A stretch of DNA of 61,066 nt, from positions 1-61,066 of the forward strand of contig JAJPOQ010000105.1 of assembly GCA_021232515.1 (NCBI GenBank). The letters are read 5' to 3'. The notes beneath the pieces were generated by a model. The model had not been told where the DNA came from and did no database searches. It worked only from the letters and a program-made list of their open reading frames with translations. Position 1 is the stretch's first letter, and each line of letters begins with the position of its first letter. The stretch comes from Lentisphaeraceae bacterium (GTDB taxonomy: Bacteria; Verrucomicrobiota; Lentisphaeria; Lentisphaerales; Lentisphaeraceae). Below are positions 26,530 to 35,891 of this stretch, in pieces. The position numbers were made by a program, and so were the translations under genes.

Positions 26530-26565
26530 AACTACTTTGACGCTATGAAGAGCATCAAAGTAGTT
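26530..26565 (-). terminator. intrinsic terminator after the 26571-27917 gene
   Basis: The perfect 11-bp stem AACTACTTTGA (26530-26540) / TCAAAGTAGTT (26555-26565) extends inwards by GCT/AGC with one mismatch. On the leftward strand it is followed by TTTT. It lies 6 bp beyond the stop of the leftward gene. Confidence 0.8.
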
Positions 26566-26570
26566 GAGTT

Positions 26571-27917
26571 TTACTTGTCTGTCACAAGCATTTTGAAGTT
26601 AGTTTTTTGATGAAAAGGTATAATTGCTCTAGGTTGCTTTTTGTTGAATAGTTGCACTTTTAGAGCTGCAGAAGGTTCAAGGCTTGCAGAGATTTTCATG
26701 CTTCTGTCATCTAGACCGATAGTGTTGACTGTGACTTGAGAGCTTCTGTCAAAGTTTATAACGGCCAATTCAGAACTAGATAAACGAGTACTGATAGCTT
26801 TGTTTTTCGAAATTTTACTTTGAGCACTGTTTAGTTTTCCAAAGAATTCTTTGATAATACTGACTTTACTTAGAAAGTCCTTGGATAAAAATGCTTGACC
26901 ATTCTCTTCTATAGTAGTGTAAAATTGAACTTGTCTCAGGTAGAAGTCAGCTAGCAGTTCAACTTCTCGTGCTGAGTTATCTTTATTTTCGTTTAATGCA
27001 TACTCTTTTGAGATTTCTTTTCTGTTGATGTCATCTGGAATGTGTAAAGTATTAAATGCATCGAGAAGGTGTCTCTCATATTGTTTGGTGATAGGCAGTC
27101 TTCGAGGTAAAACTCTCAATGTGTAATCGTAGTTTTTTAATTGACTCTCGAGGATGCTATTTCCCTGAATCTCTTTGAAGTTAAGCCTCTTTTCTTTTAG
27201 GCTTTCTCCTTCCGTATTACAGATCATTCTCGTGTAAGTTTCTTCAAAGTTCTTCGTGTCAGCTATAGAGCGATTGCCGTAAAAGAAATCATTTGTTAAT
27301 TGGATTTTGTCAGTAAGCTTTGAGCCGGCTAGAGCTGCAGATATATCTTCTTCATTTTGTTCAATAAGAGAGATAAATGCTTGAGTAGCTTCAGTTGAGT
27401 TCTCTTGATTAGCAATTTTTTGTTTTATGTCAACGAAGCGACCTTTTATTTCTTCAGGAAGTTTTTCAGTCTCGGCCATAAGGTTAAGTAGATCTTTATA
27501 GGCGGACTTTTGATTGAATAGTAAGTCGTACTTTAGGTCATTTTCAAAGTTTGAAATTGCCGTTAAGAGAACATTTAAAGAAAGAGAAATAGGATATTTA
27601 TACTCATGAGAAAGCTTATTGATAAGCTCATTCATGGAAGATGTTGAAGCCGCAATAGTTTCCAAGTCTTTGCTTAAAAGAAATTGAATATTTATTCCTT
27701 TAACTTCTTGGTTAGCAGTAAGTGTAACTTTGTCTCTTTGAGAAATAGCTTCTTGTGTGCGTGCTTGATTGGGAGTGTTTTTTGACTTTTTGTCGATATT
27801 TATGCTGTTGTCTGAGGTAACAATAGGTTCTAGATCAGAGTAATTGTTATAAGACAATATGGCGATAAGACTGAGCGCCATGATTATAAGAAATGAGATA
27901 AGAGCTTTATTTTTCAT
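26571..27917 (-). CDS. membrane-anchored protein of unknown function, partner of DHOR
   Basis: A 448-residue protein with one N-terminal membrane anchor (about 6-24, LISFLIIMALSLIAILSY), a charged linker and a mostly helical periplasmic body (many E/K-rich segments between about 100 and 380). The C-terminal ~70 residues look beta-rich (ELAVINFDRSSQVTVNTIGLD). It has no heme, metal or catalytic motif that I recognise. It lies 62 bp downstream of the di-heme oxidoreductase with a terminator-like hairpin between, so it may be partly co-expressed. The function is unknown; the context suggests a role with the redox proteins. Confidence 0.75.
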   Translation of the reverse strand: MKNKALISFLIIMALSLIAILSYNNYSDLEPIVTSDNSINIDKKSKNTPNQARTQEAISQRDKVTLTANQEVKGINIQFLLSKDLETIAASTSSMNELINKLSHEYKYPISLSLNVLLTAISNFENDLKYDLLFNQKSAYKDLLNLMAETEKLPEEIKGRFVDIKQKIANQENSTEATQAFISLIEQNEEDISAALAGSKLTDKIQLTNDFFYGNRSIADTKNFEETYTRMICNTEGESLKEKRLNFKEIQGNSILESQLKNYDYTLRVLPRRLPITKQYERHLLDAFNTLHIPDDINRKEISKEYALNENKDNSAREVELLADFYLRQVQFYTTIEENGQAFLSKDFLSKVSIIKEFFGKLNSAQSKISKNKAISTRLSSSELAVINFDRSSQVTVNTIGLDDRSMKISASLEPSAALKVQLFNKKQPRAIIPFHQKTNFKMLVTDK

Positions 27918-27939
27918 ATGCCAACTTTGAGTTGATAAA

Positions 27940-27971
27940 TGACTACTCCTTCCAGGGAGAAGAAGTAGTCA
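27940..27971 (-). terminator. hairpin between DHOR and the downstream gene
   Basis: TGACTACT (27940-27947) pairs with AGTAGTCA (27964-27971), extended by CTT/AAG with one mismatch. On the leftward strand it is followed by a weak TTTAT tract. It may attenuate transcription from the di-heme oxidoreductase gene into the next gene. Confidence 0.55.
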
Positions 27972-27979
27972 AAGTATTA

Positions 27980-29557
27980 TTATTCTTTGTCTGTAGAATC
28001 GTTGAATAAAATACTCAACTTGATGCTACCATGACCTCTAACTGGGTAATCCGGATTTGTTGTATTTTCAGGATTAAGGTTAGATGCAGTATCTGGTGGA
28101 GGGAAAAGGACAAGGCTACTTAGGAAAGATAAAAGGTTTTGCTTGTCAGTTTCATTCAAGTTCTCAAATGCAACTTTTGATGCTTCAGCTTCACCACCGT
28201 GACGTAAGATAACCTGTTCAAGGTTTATACTTCTGCCGTCGTGACCATAAGGCGCTGTAGTACCAACACCCCATAGAGGTTCAGTTACAAATTTCTTCTT
28301 GATAGAACCATCAAATTGTCTTTCCCAAAACTTAGGACCAAGATCGTGACGTTTTAGGTCAGAGAAAAGGTTTCTAACAACGAAAAGATCTTTGTTTGGA
28401 AGTTTAAGAGTAGGTCCAGCATCAACAGTTACTTCATGGAATAAAGGAGTTGCTTCAGCGAATAACTGATTGATACCGCCATTTACAGCATCGTATTTAG
28501 TTTCAACAGACGCAACGCGACGGTCTTCCCAAATAGTCATATTCTGTTTGTGACAGCTAGTACAGTTTATAGCTTTCATAACTTTAAGACCTTTGCGAGT
28601 CATAGAAGACTTTTTGTAGGTAGCAGGTACAAAGTAGTTCAGTAGATAGAATTCAGTGTAGTCAACGATTGATTGGTCAATCTCGTTAACAACTCCGTCA
28701 TCATCATTGTCATCTACTTCGCTAAGTGCAGGGATGTCACCAAATAGTGGATCTTTAGCACCGTCTAGTTCGAAACCAGAAGGAGTAGTTAGAGTACCAC
28801 CAGCGATAACATGCTGAAGATCAGAGTCAGAACTTTCAAGACCCATCTCTGCGTTGAATGCACCAACCGCAAAGTTACGGATGTTGAAGTCTAAACCTTC
28901 AGCAAAGAAAGGCTTAACTCGGAGGTCTTCATCTACGCCTTCAACTGCAGATACATCAAATGTACCGTTTTTGAAAGCAGTGATTTTACCAAATTTTACG
29001 CCTTTAGCAATGAGTTTGACAGTGATTTTCTTCTTGAAAATTCGTGCGAAAAATGAAGCACGTGCTTTTTGATCTCTAAGAGTAGATGTCATTTCATCAG
29101 CGATAATTTCAACAATACCTAAACCAAATAGGTGAGGTGTGTCTCTTCCATCAGGTCTTGAGAAGATGTTACCGCCAAAACCAGCTGAACCTTCTGGGTT
29201 TGCATGGCAAGATGCACAGCTATCTCCAAAACCAGCGCCGTGACTTGCGTCAGCAGCTATATCACCGATACCGTCATTTGTTCTAGGTCCTACACCTTGA
29301 GCAGCAGTAAATTTTCTTTGGAAGATATTTCTACCTCGAACGATAGCTCTGAATGGATCCCTATTGATGATGTACAGAGAGGAGTCTGGAGTATTTACAT
29401 CTCCTCTTCCTACGCCAACTTGTTCAGTTAGCGATTTGTTCATACCGGCGCCTTCAGCATTTGGAGTCTGAGTTTGATCAGTCTCTGCAGCTTGGAGTGT
29501 CAGCATGGAAAGCAAGACTGTGCTAGTAGCCAGCTTCTTAGTGATGTCCCTAATCAT
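27980..29557 (-). CDS. di-heme oxidoreductase (DHOR, DUF1111 family), secreted
   Basis: A 525-residue exported protein with a signal peptide (about 1-23). It has two c-type heme sites: CASCH at 114-118 and CTSCH at 332-336. The C-terminal block PLWGVGTTAPYGHDGRS and the ILRHGGEA motif are characteristic of the DUF1111 di-heme family, formerly called thiol oxidoreductase/MauG-like. The specific reaction of this family is generally unknown. A good ribosome binding site AAGGA precedes the ATG. It is divergent from a pentaheme cytochrome gene across a 506-bp gap. Confidence 0.9.
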   Translation of the reverse strand: MIRDITKKLATSTVLLSMLTLQAAETDQTQTPNAEGAGMNKSLTEQVGVGRGDVNTPDSSLYIINRDPFRAIVRGRNIFQRKFTAAQGVGPRTNDGIGDIAADASHGAGFGDSCASCHANPEGSAGFGGNIFSRPDGRDTPHLFGLGIVEIIADEMTSTLRDQKARASFFARIFKKKITVKLIAKGVKFGKITAFKNGTFDVSAVEGVDEDLRVKPFFAEGLDFNIRNFAVGAFNAEMGLESSDSDLQHVIAGGTLTTPSGFELDGAKDPLFGDIPALSEVDDNDDDGVVNEIDQSIVDYTEFYLLNYFVPATYKKSSMTRKGLKVMKAINCTSCHKQNMTIWEDRRVASVETKYDAVNGGINQLFAEATPLFHEVTVDAGPTLKLPNKDLFVVRNLFSDLKRHDLGPKFWERQFDGSIKKKFVTEPLWGVGTTAPYGHDGRSINLEQVILRHGGEAEASKVAFENLNETDKQNLLSFLSSLVLFPPPDTASNLNPENTTNPDYPVRGHGSIKLSILFNDSTDKE

Positions 29558-30063
29558 TATTTTTCCTTGTTAGTGATGTTGAAATAGAAGACAACTATTA
29601 ACAAATAAAAAGTTGTCTACATACTAGTTTTACTGAAATCGAGATGGACGCGACTCAGTAAATTGTTTACTCCCATAAGGATTCGATTTTTTTGAATCGC
29701 TTATGCCACACGGCTTAGAAATAACACCACCTGTTGTAATATGGCAAATTTAAACGAATTAAAAGTATATTTATTTTTAATAAAAGTTGTTTTTAAGCAT
29801 AAATTAAAATCTTATTTACTCATATTTTATTTTTATATAAAAGTTAAGTTAATGTTTTAAGTTGTTTATGTGTATTTTTATTTTGTTTATAAAAGTTGTT
29901 TTTGTTTTTAGGATAATTTTTAATGAAAGATTGGTTAATTTATGTATGAGCACCAGGTAGAATTAAATATACAACTTTACAAAAGTACTTTATGGAATAT
30001 TATCCGCAGCTGTTAGAGGGTGAAAGGATGTAATTGATTCTAAGTATTAAATAGTTTGGTTAC
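29558..30063. other. 506-bp AT-rich divergent control region
   Basis: No gene is seen. Elements visible are an inverted repeat AGACAACT/AGTTGTCT (29589-29618) in the leader of the leftward DHOR gene; a hairpin with ATAAGGATTC/GAATCGCTTAT arms (29675-29704); and the repeated string TAAAAGTTGTTTTT near 29787 and 29891, in a very AT-rich tract. Both redox transcription units must start here. Confidence 0.4.
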
Positions 30064-32853
30064 ATGTTACGAATAATCATTTTTATCTGTTTATTTATTG
30101 GAGTAAATATTGGCTTTACTCAGTCTTTAAGTTACAAAGATTTGTTATCTTTAGAAAAACGACTCGGTGAGGACTATAAAGGGGAATACTTTAGCTCTTC
30201 CACAAAAATTCAGGAGTTGAAAAGGTTTACTTCAAAAGCTCATCGTCAATATTTTTTAGATTCTATCCATGAAGTTAGAAATACTTTTGAAAACTTAGTT
30301 TTCTTAAGGAAGCAAATTGATCAAGAAGGTCTTGAGGTTTTCAAAGAAAGTTTTGTTAAGCTTGATTTAAAAATTGCTTCCCTAACCCAAAAGCTTAGAC
30401 AAGACTCAGTAACACTTGAGCTTTCCAAGCCTGCGTTAAAAGAGTTACTGAGTCAACTTTCAAAGTTTGATCGTGAGGTTGATAAGGCATTGCAGGATGC
30501 TGTGGAAGGTGACAGATATAGTTTTGTTTCTTCAGAGCTTAAAAAGATGGCTAAAAAAGATCATGATCAACTTTTGAAAGATGGAGAATTTACTTCAGCA
30601 CAAAGTTGTCGTAAGTGTCACCCAACCCATTTTAAGCAATGGTCTATGTCTCAACATGCATATGCTCAGTTAAGTCCGATTTATATGAGTATGCAAAAGG
30701 CCATCAATCACCTGACTAACAAAACAAATGGTGACTTTTGTATCCGCTGTCATACCCAAGTTGGTATGATTAAAAATGAATCAATTTATGCAAGTAACCT
30801 AGAGCGTCACCCTATGTCGAGAGAAGGCGTGACTTGTATAGTTTGCCATAGAGTTTCGCCTGGAGAGGACAAGGAAACATCACTCGAGTATGGCAAAGTA
30901 AGTGCTAGGCTAGCATTACAAAAATCAGACTTGAAAGGCCGTGTTTATGGACCTGAAGCAGGAGAGGATGTTAAGAAAGAAATAGATGAGTCTGGCTACA
31001 AGAAAATTCATAAAAATGTAGGGAAGTTCAGTCGTATGTCGCAGGCGGGCTTCTGTTCTTCGTGTCATGACGCAGTTTTAGGAAATGGCTTACGCCTTGA
31101 AGAAGCATTTAGCGAGTATCAGAACTCTAACGCTGCTAAAGAAAATATCAGCTGTCAAGATTGCCATATGGGACAAATACCAGGTAAAGCTATTTTGGAT
31201 CAGTTTGGTAATGTAGCTAAAGAAAATTATGCTTTTGGCCGAATTTCCAAGCCTTCTTCTCGTGATAGAAAAATGACCGACCACACTTTCTCTGGCCCAG
31301 ATTTTACCGTTATTCACCCAGCTCTTTTCCCTCATTCATACACTATTGATAAGATGGGCTCTATGAAAGATTGGTTATCCTTCGACTACAAAGCTGGTTG
31401 GGGGAGCGAACTATGGGAATCTACTGTAGGTAGAGAGCATGAAAATCTTATCTACAAAGACTTTTGGCCAACAGAAAAAAACGCCCACCGTTGGATGTAT
31501 AAGGCGGATCGAAAGAAGGCACGACAATTAATACTAGGTCAGTTTGAGTCTCTTCGCGAGGCGAGAAGAAGGCGCTTACAGCTTTTAAGGCATGGTTATC
31601 AATTTGTGAAAAATGATCAATCAAAGGTCATAGAGATAAGTGATAGTAGTCAAGGTAAGTTAAGCTTTTCAGCTGCGATTAAAAATGGGATAAATGCTCA
31701 TAATGTGCCGACAGACCTCATTACCGAAAGATTGATCTGGTTTCATGTTGTCGTGAGAAAAAGTGAATCTAAAGAAATAGTTTTTCAATCGGGAGATTTA
31801 GATCCAAATGGAGACCTCCGAGATATTCATTCATTTTTTGTTCATAACGGCGATGGTCGTTATAAACTTGCAGATGGGCATGGAGCTCAAAGACTTCTCT
31901 TTTCACCAGACTTTAAATTTAATAATGATCAAACAGTACCAATTCAATTAGATAATCAGCTTTTAAGCCTTCAGTCGAAGTTTATTACTAAAAATATACG
32001 AGGTGGTGAGCGAGAGCAAATTATTGGCGTGAATCACTCTGTAGACACCTTGCCGTTTATTCGACCGAGTACAAACTCGGCAGTGATAAAGGGGCAGCCA
32101 GGAGATGTACGGATTCATCGCATGAGTTTACCGCCGAAGACATCTCGAAGAGGAGAGTTCACTGTCGATTCATTGGAGCCGGGCTCTTATAGCATTTCTT
32201 TAGAATTAAAGTCTGCGATAGTACCGGTCAATCTTATTAAAGCTATAAGCCGTGTAGGTTTCGACTATGGTATGACTCCTCGAGAAGTTGCAAGTAGAGT
32301 CGTTTTTGGTTTCCATAAAGAGTTGAACTCTATTCGCTACTATTCTATTGAGTCTGAAGAAGCCATAGCACTTATCCTTCAAGAAAATGATTATTTAGAT
32401 AGAGCTCAGAAAATGTATAGTTCTGCTCTTAAAATCTTGTCTGAGAAAAACTCAAAAGAACTTTTGTCTCATGCCGCTGTGCGTTTTTATGCGGAGACTG
32501 TAGCTCAGAAAAAATTGGATTATGTCTTAGAACGAATTTCACAAACAACCCCCGGGAAAGTGTGGCTGAAAAGCTCAGAGTTTATGCAGGTGCTGCAGCG
32601 TGTTCGAGAAAACCCTTTAGATGAACTACATGAAATAAAAACTTTTTTGAGTGAAAAGTGTTTAAGTGCCATAGGAGATCAAGATAAGCAGAGAATTATC
32701 AAGATTATTGAAGTCATAGATAATCATCAAGATCGAGAATCGTACTGGACTGAGTTAGAGTACCAAAGAGTAAAAAATGGTTTACTAACTTCTAAGGTCG
32801 CAGGCCATGAAGTTCTACACTTTACTCAGGAAACAGTAGTTGTAGAACAATGA
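30064..32853 (+). CDS. pentaheme c-type cytochrome, exported
   Basis: A 929-residue protein with a signal peptide (about 1-19), a helical N-terminal part (20-175), then five CxxCH sites at residues 182 (CRKCH), 226 (CIRCH), 258 (CIVCH), 331 (CSSCH) and 364 (CQDCH). The HF-x-QW-x-x-S-x-HAYA segment after the first heme is typical of cytochrome c554-like multiheme proteins. A long heme-free C-terminal region (about 500-929) has beta-rich, then helical parts. It is translationally coupled (ATGA overlap) to an outer membrane barrel gene. It probably moves electrons in the periplasm or at the outer membrane; donor and acceptor are unknown. Confidence 0.85.
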   Translation: MLRIIIFICLFIGVNIGFTQSLSYKDLLSLEKRLGEDYKGEYFSSSTKIQELKRFTSKAHRQYFLDSIHEVRNTFENLVFLRKQIDQEGLEVFKESFVKLDLKIASLTQKLRQDSVTLELSKPALKELLSQLSKFDREVDKALQDAVEGDRYSFVSSELKKMAKKDHDQLLKDGEFTSAQSCRKCHPTHFKQWSMSQHAYAQLSPIYMSMQKAINHLTNKTNGDFCIRCHTQVGMIKNESIYASNLERHPMSREGVTCIVCHRVSPGEDKETSLEYGKVSARLALQKSDLKGRVYGPEAGEDVKKEIDESGYKKIHKNVGKFSRMSQAGFCSSCHDAVLGNGLRLEEAFSEYQNSNAAKENISCQDCHMGQIPGKAILDQFGNVAKENYAFGRISKPSSRDRKMTDHTFSGPDFTVIHPALFPHSYTIDKMGSMKDWLSFDYKAGWGSELWESTVGREHENLIYKDFWPTEKNAHRWMYKADRKKARQLILGQFESLREARRRRLQLLRHGYQFVKNDQSKVIEISDSSQGKLSFSAAIKNGINAHNVPTDLITERLIWFHVVVRKSESKEIVFQSGDLDPNGDLRDIHSFFVHNGDGRYKLADGHGAQRLLFSPDFKFNNDQTVPIQLDNQLLSLQSKFITKNIRGGEREQIIGVNHSVDTLPFIRPSTNSAVIKGQPGDVRIHRMSLPPKTSRRGEFTVDSLEPGSYSISLELKSAIVPVNLIKAISRVGFDYGMTPREVASRVVFGFHKELNSIRYYSIESEEAIALILQENDYLDRAQKMYSSALKILSEKNSKELLSHAAVRFYAETVAQKKLDYVLERISQTTPGKVWLKSSEFMQVLQRVRENPLDELHEIKTFLSEKCLSAIGDQDKQRIIKIIEVIDNHQDRESYWTELEYQRVKNGLLTSKVAGHEVLHFTQETVVVEQ

Positions 32854-34220
32854 AAATATTTCTTTTATTTTGTGTCTTTTATTCTCCTTTTATTTTATTA
32901 CTGGGAAATGAAAGGAGTAGTTACATCTCTGATGAGTATATTCCCTATTTGGAAGAAGAAGATAGAAGTCGAACGGCACCACTATTTGGTTTGGAGTTAG
33001 GCGACAAGTTTTTAAGTCCTGGACCGATCAATTCTGGCTCAGAAATATTTACAGGAGCAGTGTGGCAGCCACGCTTGTGGTTCTATGGGTCTCACCGTTC
33101 AGCCTTTTCTTCTTATGATCGAGGTGAAAATTCACCACGGCAAACCGAAATAGCGAATAGACTCGACTTGTACGGAAACCTGCAGTTGACAGGTACAGAA
33201 CGTTTACTAATTGGCATTCAGCCTTTCAATCGCGATGGCCGTTACTTTGGGCATACTTTTGAGCCTTCAGAAAAGTCTAAAAGTGAAACCTCTATACATG
33301 GTAGAATAAATACCTTTTTTATTGAAGGCGACCTTTCAGAGTTATTTCCAAAATTAGATGAGGCAGATAACAAGGGATTAGATATTGGTTTTTCGATAGG
33401 ACGCCAGCATATAAGCATGCAAGGAGGACTTCTTATAAATGATACAATTGATGCGATAGGCTTGACTAAAAATACTATCCGATTCGAAAGTGTGGACTGG
33501 CTAACGAATTTACGTTTAACGACAATTTATGCTTGGGGCGAGGTGAATCGTCATGATAAAAGGCGAGACGAAAGTTCTCAAGTATTTGGACTATCTGCAA
33601 ATGCAGACACTATTTGGAGTACCATAGAGTTTGATGTATTTGCGGTTTATGGGGATGAAAACTCAGGAGACCTAGTCGTTTGGGGCCTTGGAAATACCAA
33701 AAGGATAAATCAATATAATTGGACCTTTCGTTACGTTGGTTCTCAGACTTTGGATGGAGTTGAGGAAAGCTCTCAAAGTGGCCATTTGTTTCTAAATGAA
33801 ATCTCTTGGACACCAACTCGTTCCGAGGACGTGGTTTATGTCAATGCAATATTAGGGGTAGATAACTTCCGTTCGATTGCTAGAGATGATTTGAGTGGAG
33901 GGCCTCTTGGTATGGTTGGGCTGAGCTTTGCCGCAAAAGGATTAGGTACGTATCCATCACCATTAAATGATGAAGCGTCACAGGTTGTTGCTTCGGCGAT
34001 AGGTTATCAGATGTTCTTTGATAAAACTACACAGTATTTACTATTTGAATTGGGCCACCGAATTGATACTCAAGCCGATGGCGATCACTCGACTTCCTTA
34101 GGAGTTCAGTGGCAAAAGAGTTTTGCCAAACGCTACATTGTTCAGGTCGATGGCTTCCTTTCACATACAGATGATAACTATAGCTCAGGAGCTCGTTTTG
34201 AGTTTCAGATTAAGTTTTAG
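32850..34220 (+). CDS. outer membrane beta-barrel (porin-like) protein
   Basis: A 456-residue protein with a signal peptide (about 1-19) and many alternating amphipathic strands (WQPRLWFYGSHRSAF, NRLDLYGNLQLTG, GLDIGFSIGRQHIS). It ends in the aromatic pattern SGARFEFQIKF, a typical outer membrane barrel C-terminus. The architecture resembles alginate-export/porin-like barrels. It overlaps the pentaheme cytochrome gene by 4 bp, so the two are made together. A barrel plus multiheme pair recalls porin-cytochrome conduits, but no direct sequence relation to known conduits could be shown here. Confidence 0.75.
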   Translation: MKIFLLFCVFYSPFILLLGNERSSYISDEYIPYLEEEDRSRTAPLFGLELGDKFLSPGPINSGSEIFTGAVWQPRLWFYGSHRSAFSSYDRGENSPRQTEIANRLDLYGNLQLTGTERLLIGIQPFNRDGRYFGHTFEPSEKSKSETSIHGRINTFFIEGDLSELFPKLDEADNKGLDIGFSIGRQHISMQGGLLINDTIDAIGLTKNTIRFESVDWLTNLRLTTIYAWGEVNRHDKRRDESSQVFGLSANADTIWSTIEFDVFAVYGDENSGDLVVWGLGNTKRINQYNWTFRYVGSQTLDGVEESSQSGHLFLNEISWTPTRSEDVVYVNAILGVDNFRSIARDDLSGGPLGMVGLSFAAKGLGTYPSPLNDEASQVVASAIGYQMFFDKTTQYLLFELGHRIDTQADGDHSTSLGVQWQKSFAKRYIVQVDGFLSHTDDNYSSGARFEFQIKF

Positions 34221-34248
34221 AAATATTCACATTTAAACTGAAGTAAAC

Positions 34249-34854
34249 TTACTTTATCTCAACATTTGTAAAGAAAAGCTTAAACTTTCCATCGGCGGTT
34301 TCGTGCATCATTGGAACTTTTACACCGTTAAAAACTTTGTAGTCATGCCACTTATGAATGATGCGTGCAGGCTTTTTACTACCTTTAAAAAACGTCCATT
34401 CAAAGATCTTATAGTCAGAGTCGATGTACATGACGTAAGTATCGTTTGGGGAGTGACCTTCACCAGTGACGTACTGAACAGTCACTTCGCGGCAGTCTTT
34501 ACCAGAAATAGGTGCTTTGGCAGTTTTTACTGTGAGCTTACATTGTTTGCGACTTTCATAAGCTCTTAGCGGAAAGAGAAGCCAGTATGTGTCATTTACG
34601 AACTTCTTTTCAGTCAGTCCTATTTCTTTGCCATCGACAAAAGCTTTCTCTTCTTGGACTTTCCAAACCCAACTTCTTTTTGAATTCTTTTTACCTTTCT
34701 TGACGTTGAAATCAAACTTGACGACTTCTGAATCATAAATATTGAATATGCCATTTTCGACACAGATCTTCTTTAGAAGTTGTTCTTCATCTGACTGTAG
34801 TGTTCCACAAGAAGAAAGGACTAGAAGTGATAAAAGTAGAAGGGCGATTTTCAT
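34249..34854 (-). CDS. outer membrane lipoprotein-sorting-type lipoprotein, unknown function
   Basis: With the ATG at 34854 (GGAAG 5 bp upstream) this is a 201-residue lipoprotein: MKIALLLLSLLVLSSC, lipobox LSSC with Cys16. A longer reading from 34914 adds an implausible extension. The body is beta-rich (VVKFDFNVKKG, RSWVWKVQEE, TYVMYIDSDYKIFEWTFFK, KWHDYKVFNGVKVPMMHE) and resembles the open-barrel fold of lipoprotein carriers. The C-terminal phrase about a height of -NGVKVP- is seen in several periplasmic beta proteins. The function is unknown. It is convergent with the barrel gene. Confidence 0.75.
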   Translation of the reverse strand: MKIALLLLSLLVLSSCGTLQSDEEQLLKKICVENGIFNIYDSEVVKFDFNVKKGKKNSKRSWVWKVQEEKAFVDGKEIGLTEKKFVNDTYWLLFPLRAYESRKQCKLTVKTAKAPISGKDCREVTVQYVTGEGHSPNDTYVMYIDSDYKIFEWTFFKGSKKPARIIHKWHDYKVFNGVKVPMMHETADGKFKLFFTNVEIK

Positions 34855-35012
34855 ATAGGCTTCCATTTTTTGAGACTGTAGTGAAAGTAAGGCAAATATG
34901 TAAAATTGTAACATAAAACCAAAAAATTAGTAGCTTAGGAAGCCTTATTTTAGCTTAGTATAAGATTTGTGTGTATATGGCTATGATTATCAAAATAGTT
35001 AAGGATTTATAA

Positions 35013-35780
35013 ATGAAAAAACTAATGTGTTCTTTAGTCTTCATATTTTTAATTGGAACTTCTTTTGCAGAGGTCGGTGTAGGTGCAAAGCCAGTTGAAG
35101 GTGCAGAGATCGTCTTTGATGGCAGTCGCGAGATGCTGGATGCAAAGTGGACATATTGGCAAAGCCCTCGTTTTGCTTCATCTCTACCGATAAAGTGGCA
35201 GATAGTTAAAGACCCTGAAGCTAAAGACAAAACAGTAGTCATGTCAAGTGATCCAAATACTCCAGTAGGTAAGTATGGAACGTCTGATATAGTCACAAAA
35301 AAAGAGTATAAAGACTTCCGTTTACATGTAGAGTTTAACTGTATGAAAAAAGGTGCAAACAGCGGCGTCTATCTTCAAAATCGTTTTGAGATACAAGTGC
35401 TTGATGGAGATAAGACAAAGCATGGCATGGGAGCAGTTATAAATGAAACTCCTTCACCCTACCACGCTTACAATGGGACAGGAAAGTGGAATGCCTACGA
35501 CATAGTCTTTCGTGCGGGTCGCTTCAAGGATGGTGAACTATCTGAAAAGCCTTTAGTAACAGTTTATTTCAACGGTAAAAAAGTTCACACAAACCAAATA
35601 ATCAATAAAATTTGGGGCGGTGCAAATAGTGGACAAGATGGCGGTATCAAGGATGGTTTTGGCTTTAAAGATACTCCAGGTGGTCTAAAGCTTCAAAATG
35701 AAGGTCACGATGTTCGCTATCGAAACATTTGGATTAAAGAACTAGACCTTAAAGAGCACGATACTGACTTTAAAGAGTAG
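35013..35780 (+). CDS. secreted DUF1080 (3-keto-disaccharide hydrolase-type) protein
   Basis: A 255-residue protein with a signal peptide (about 1-19). It has the DUF1080 jelly-roll: IVFDGSREMLDAKW, IVTKKEYKDFRLHVEF, ANSGVYLQNRFEIQVLD, WNAYDIVFRAGRF and the closing VRYRNIWIKEL. DUF1080 proteins are abundant in PVC bacteria, and some act on 3-keto-glycosides. AGGATT precedes the ATG. It is monocistronic. The activity here is inferred from the family only. Confidence 0.9.
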   Translation: MKKLMCSLVFIFLIGTSFAEVGVGAKPVEGAEIVFDGSREMLDAKWTYWQSPRFASSLPIKWQIVKDPEAKDKTVVMSSDPNTPVGKYGTSDIVTKKEYKDFRLHVEFNCMKKGANSGVYLQNRFEIQVLDGDKTKHGMGAVINETPSPYHAYNGTGKWNAYDIVFRAGRFKDGELSEKPLVTVYFNGKKVHTNQIINKIWGGANSGQDGGIKDGFGFKDTPGGLKLQNEGHDVRYRNIWIKELDLKEHDTDFKE

Positions 35781-35891
35781 GACCAGTGTAAATCGTAGCA
35801 ATCTATAGTTTTGTAGCACATTGAAGCTTTATTTAAGCTTTCAGAAACATAAGTTTGAACTAGTTTTTGTTATTAATCTTTTTCTTACAAA

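Noticed and set aside
34241..34255. AAGTAA/TTACTT hairpin as a terminator of the barrel gene
   Set aside because: The 6-bp stem is AT-only with a 2-nt loop and overlaps the stop of the opposing gene.
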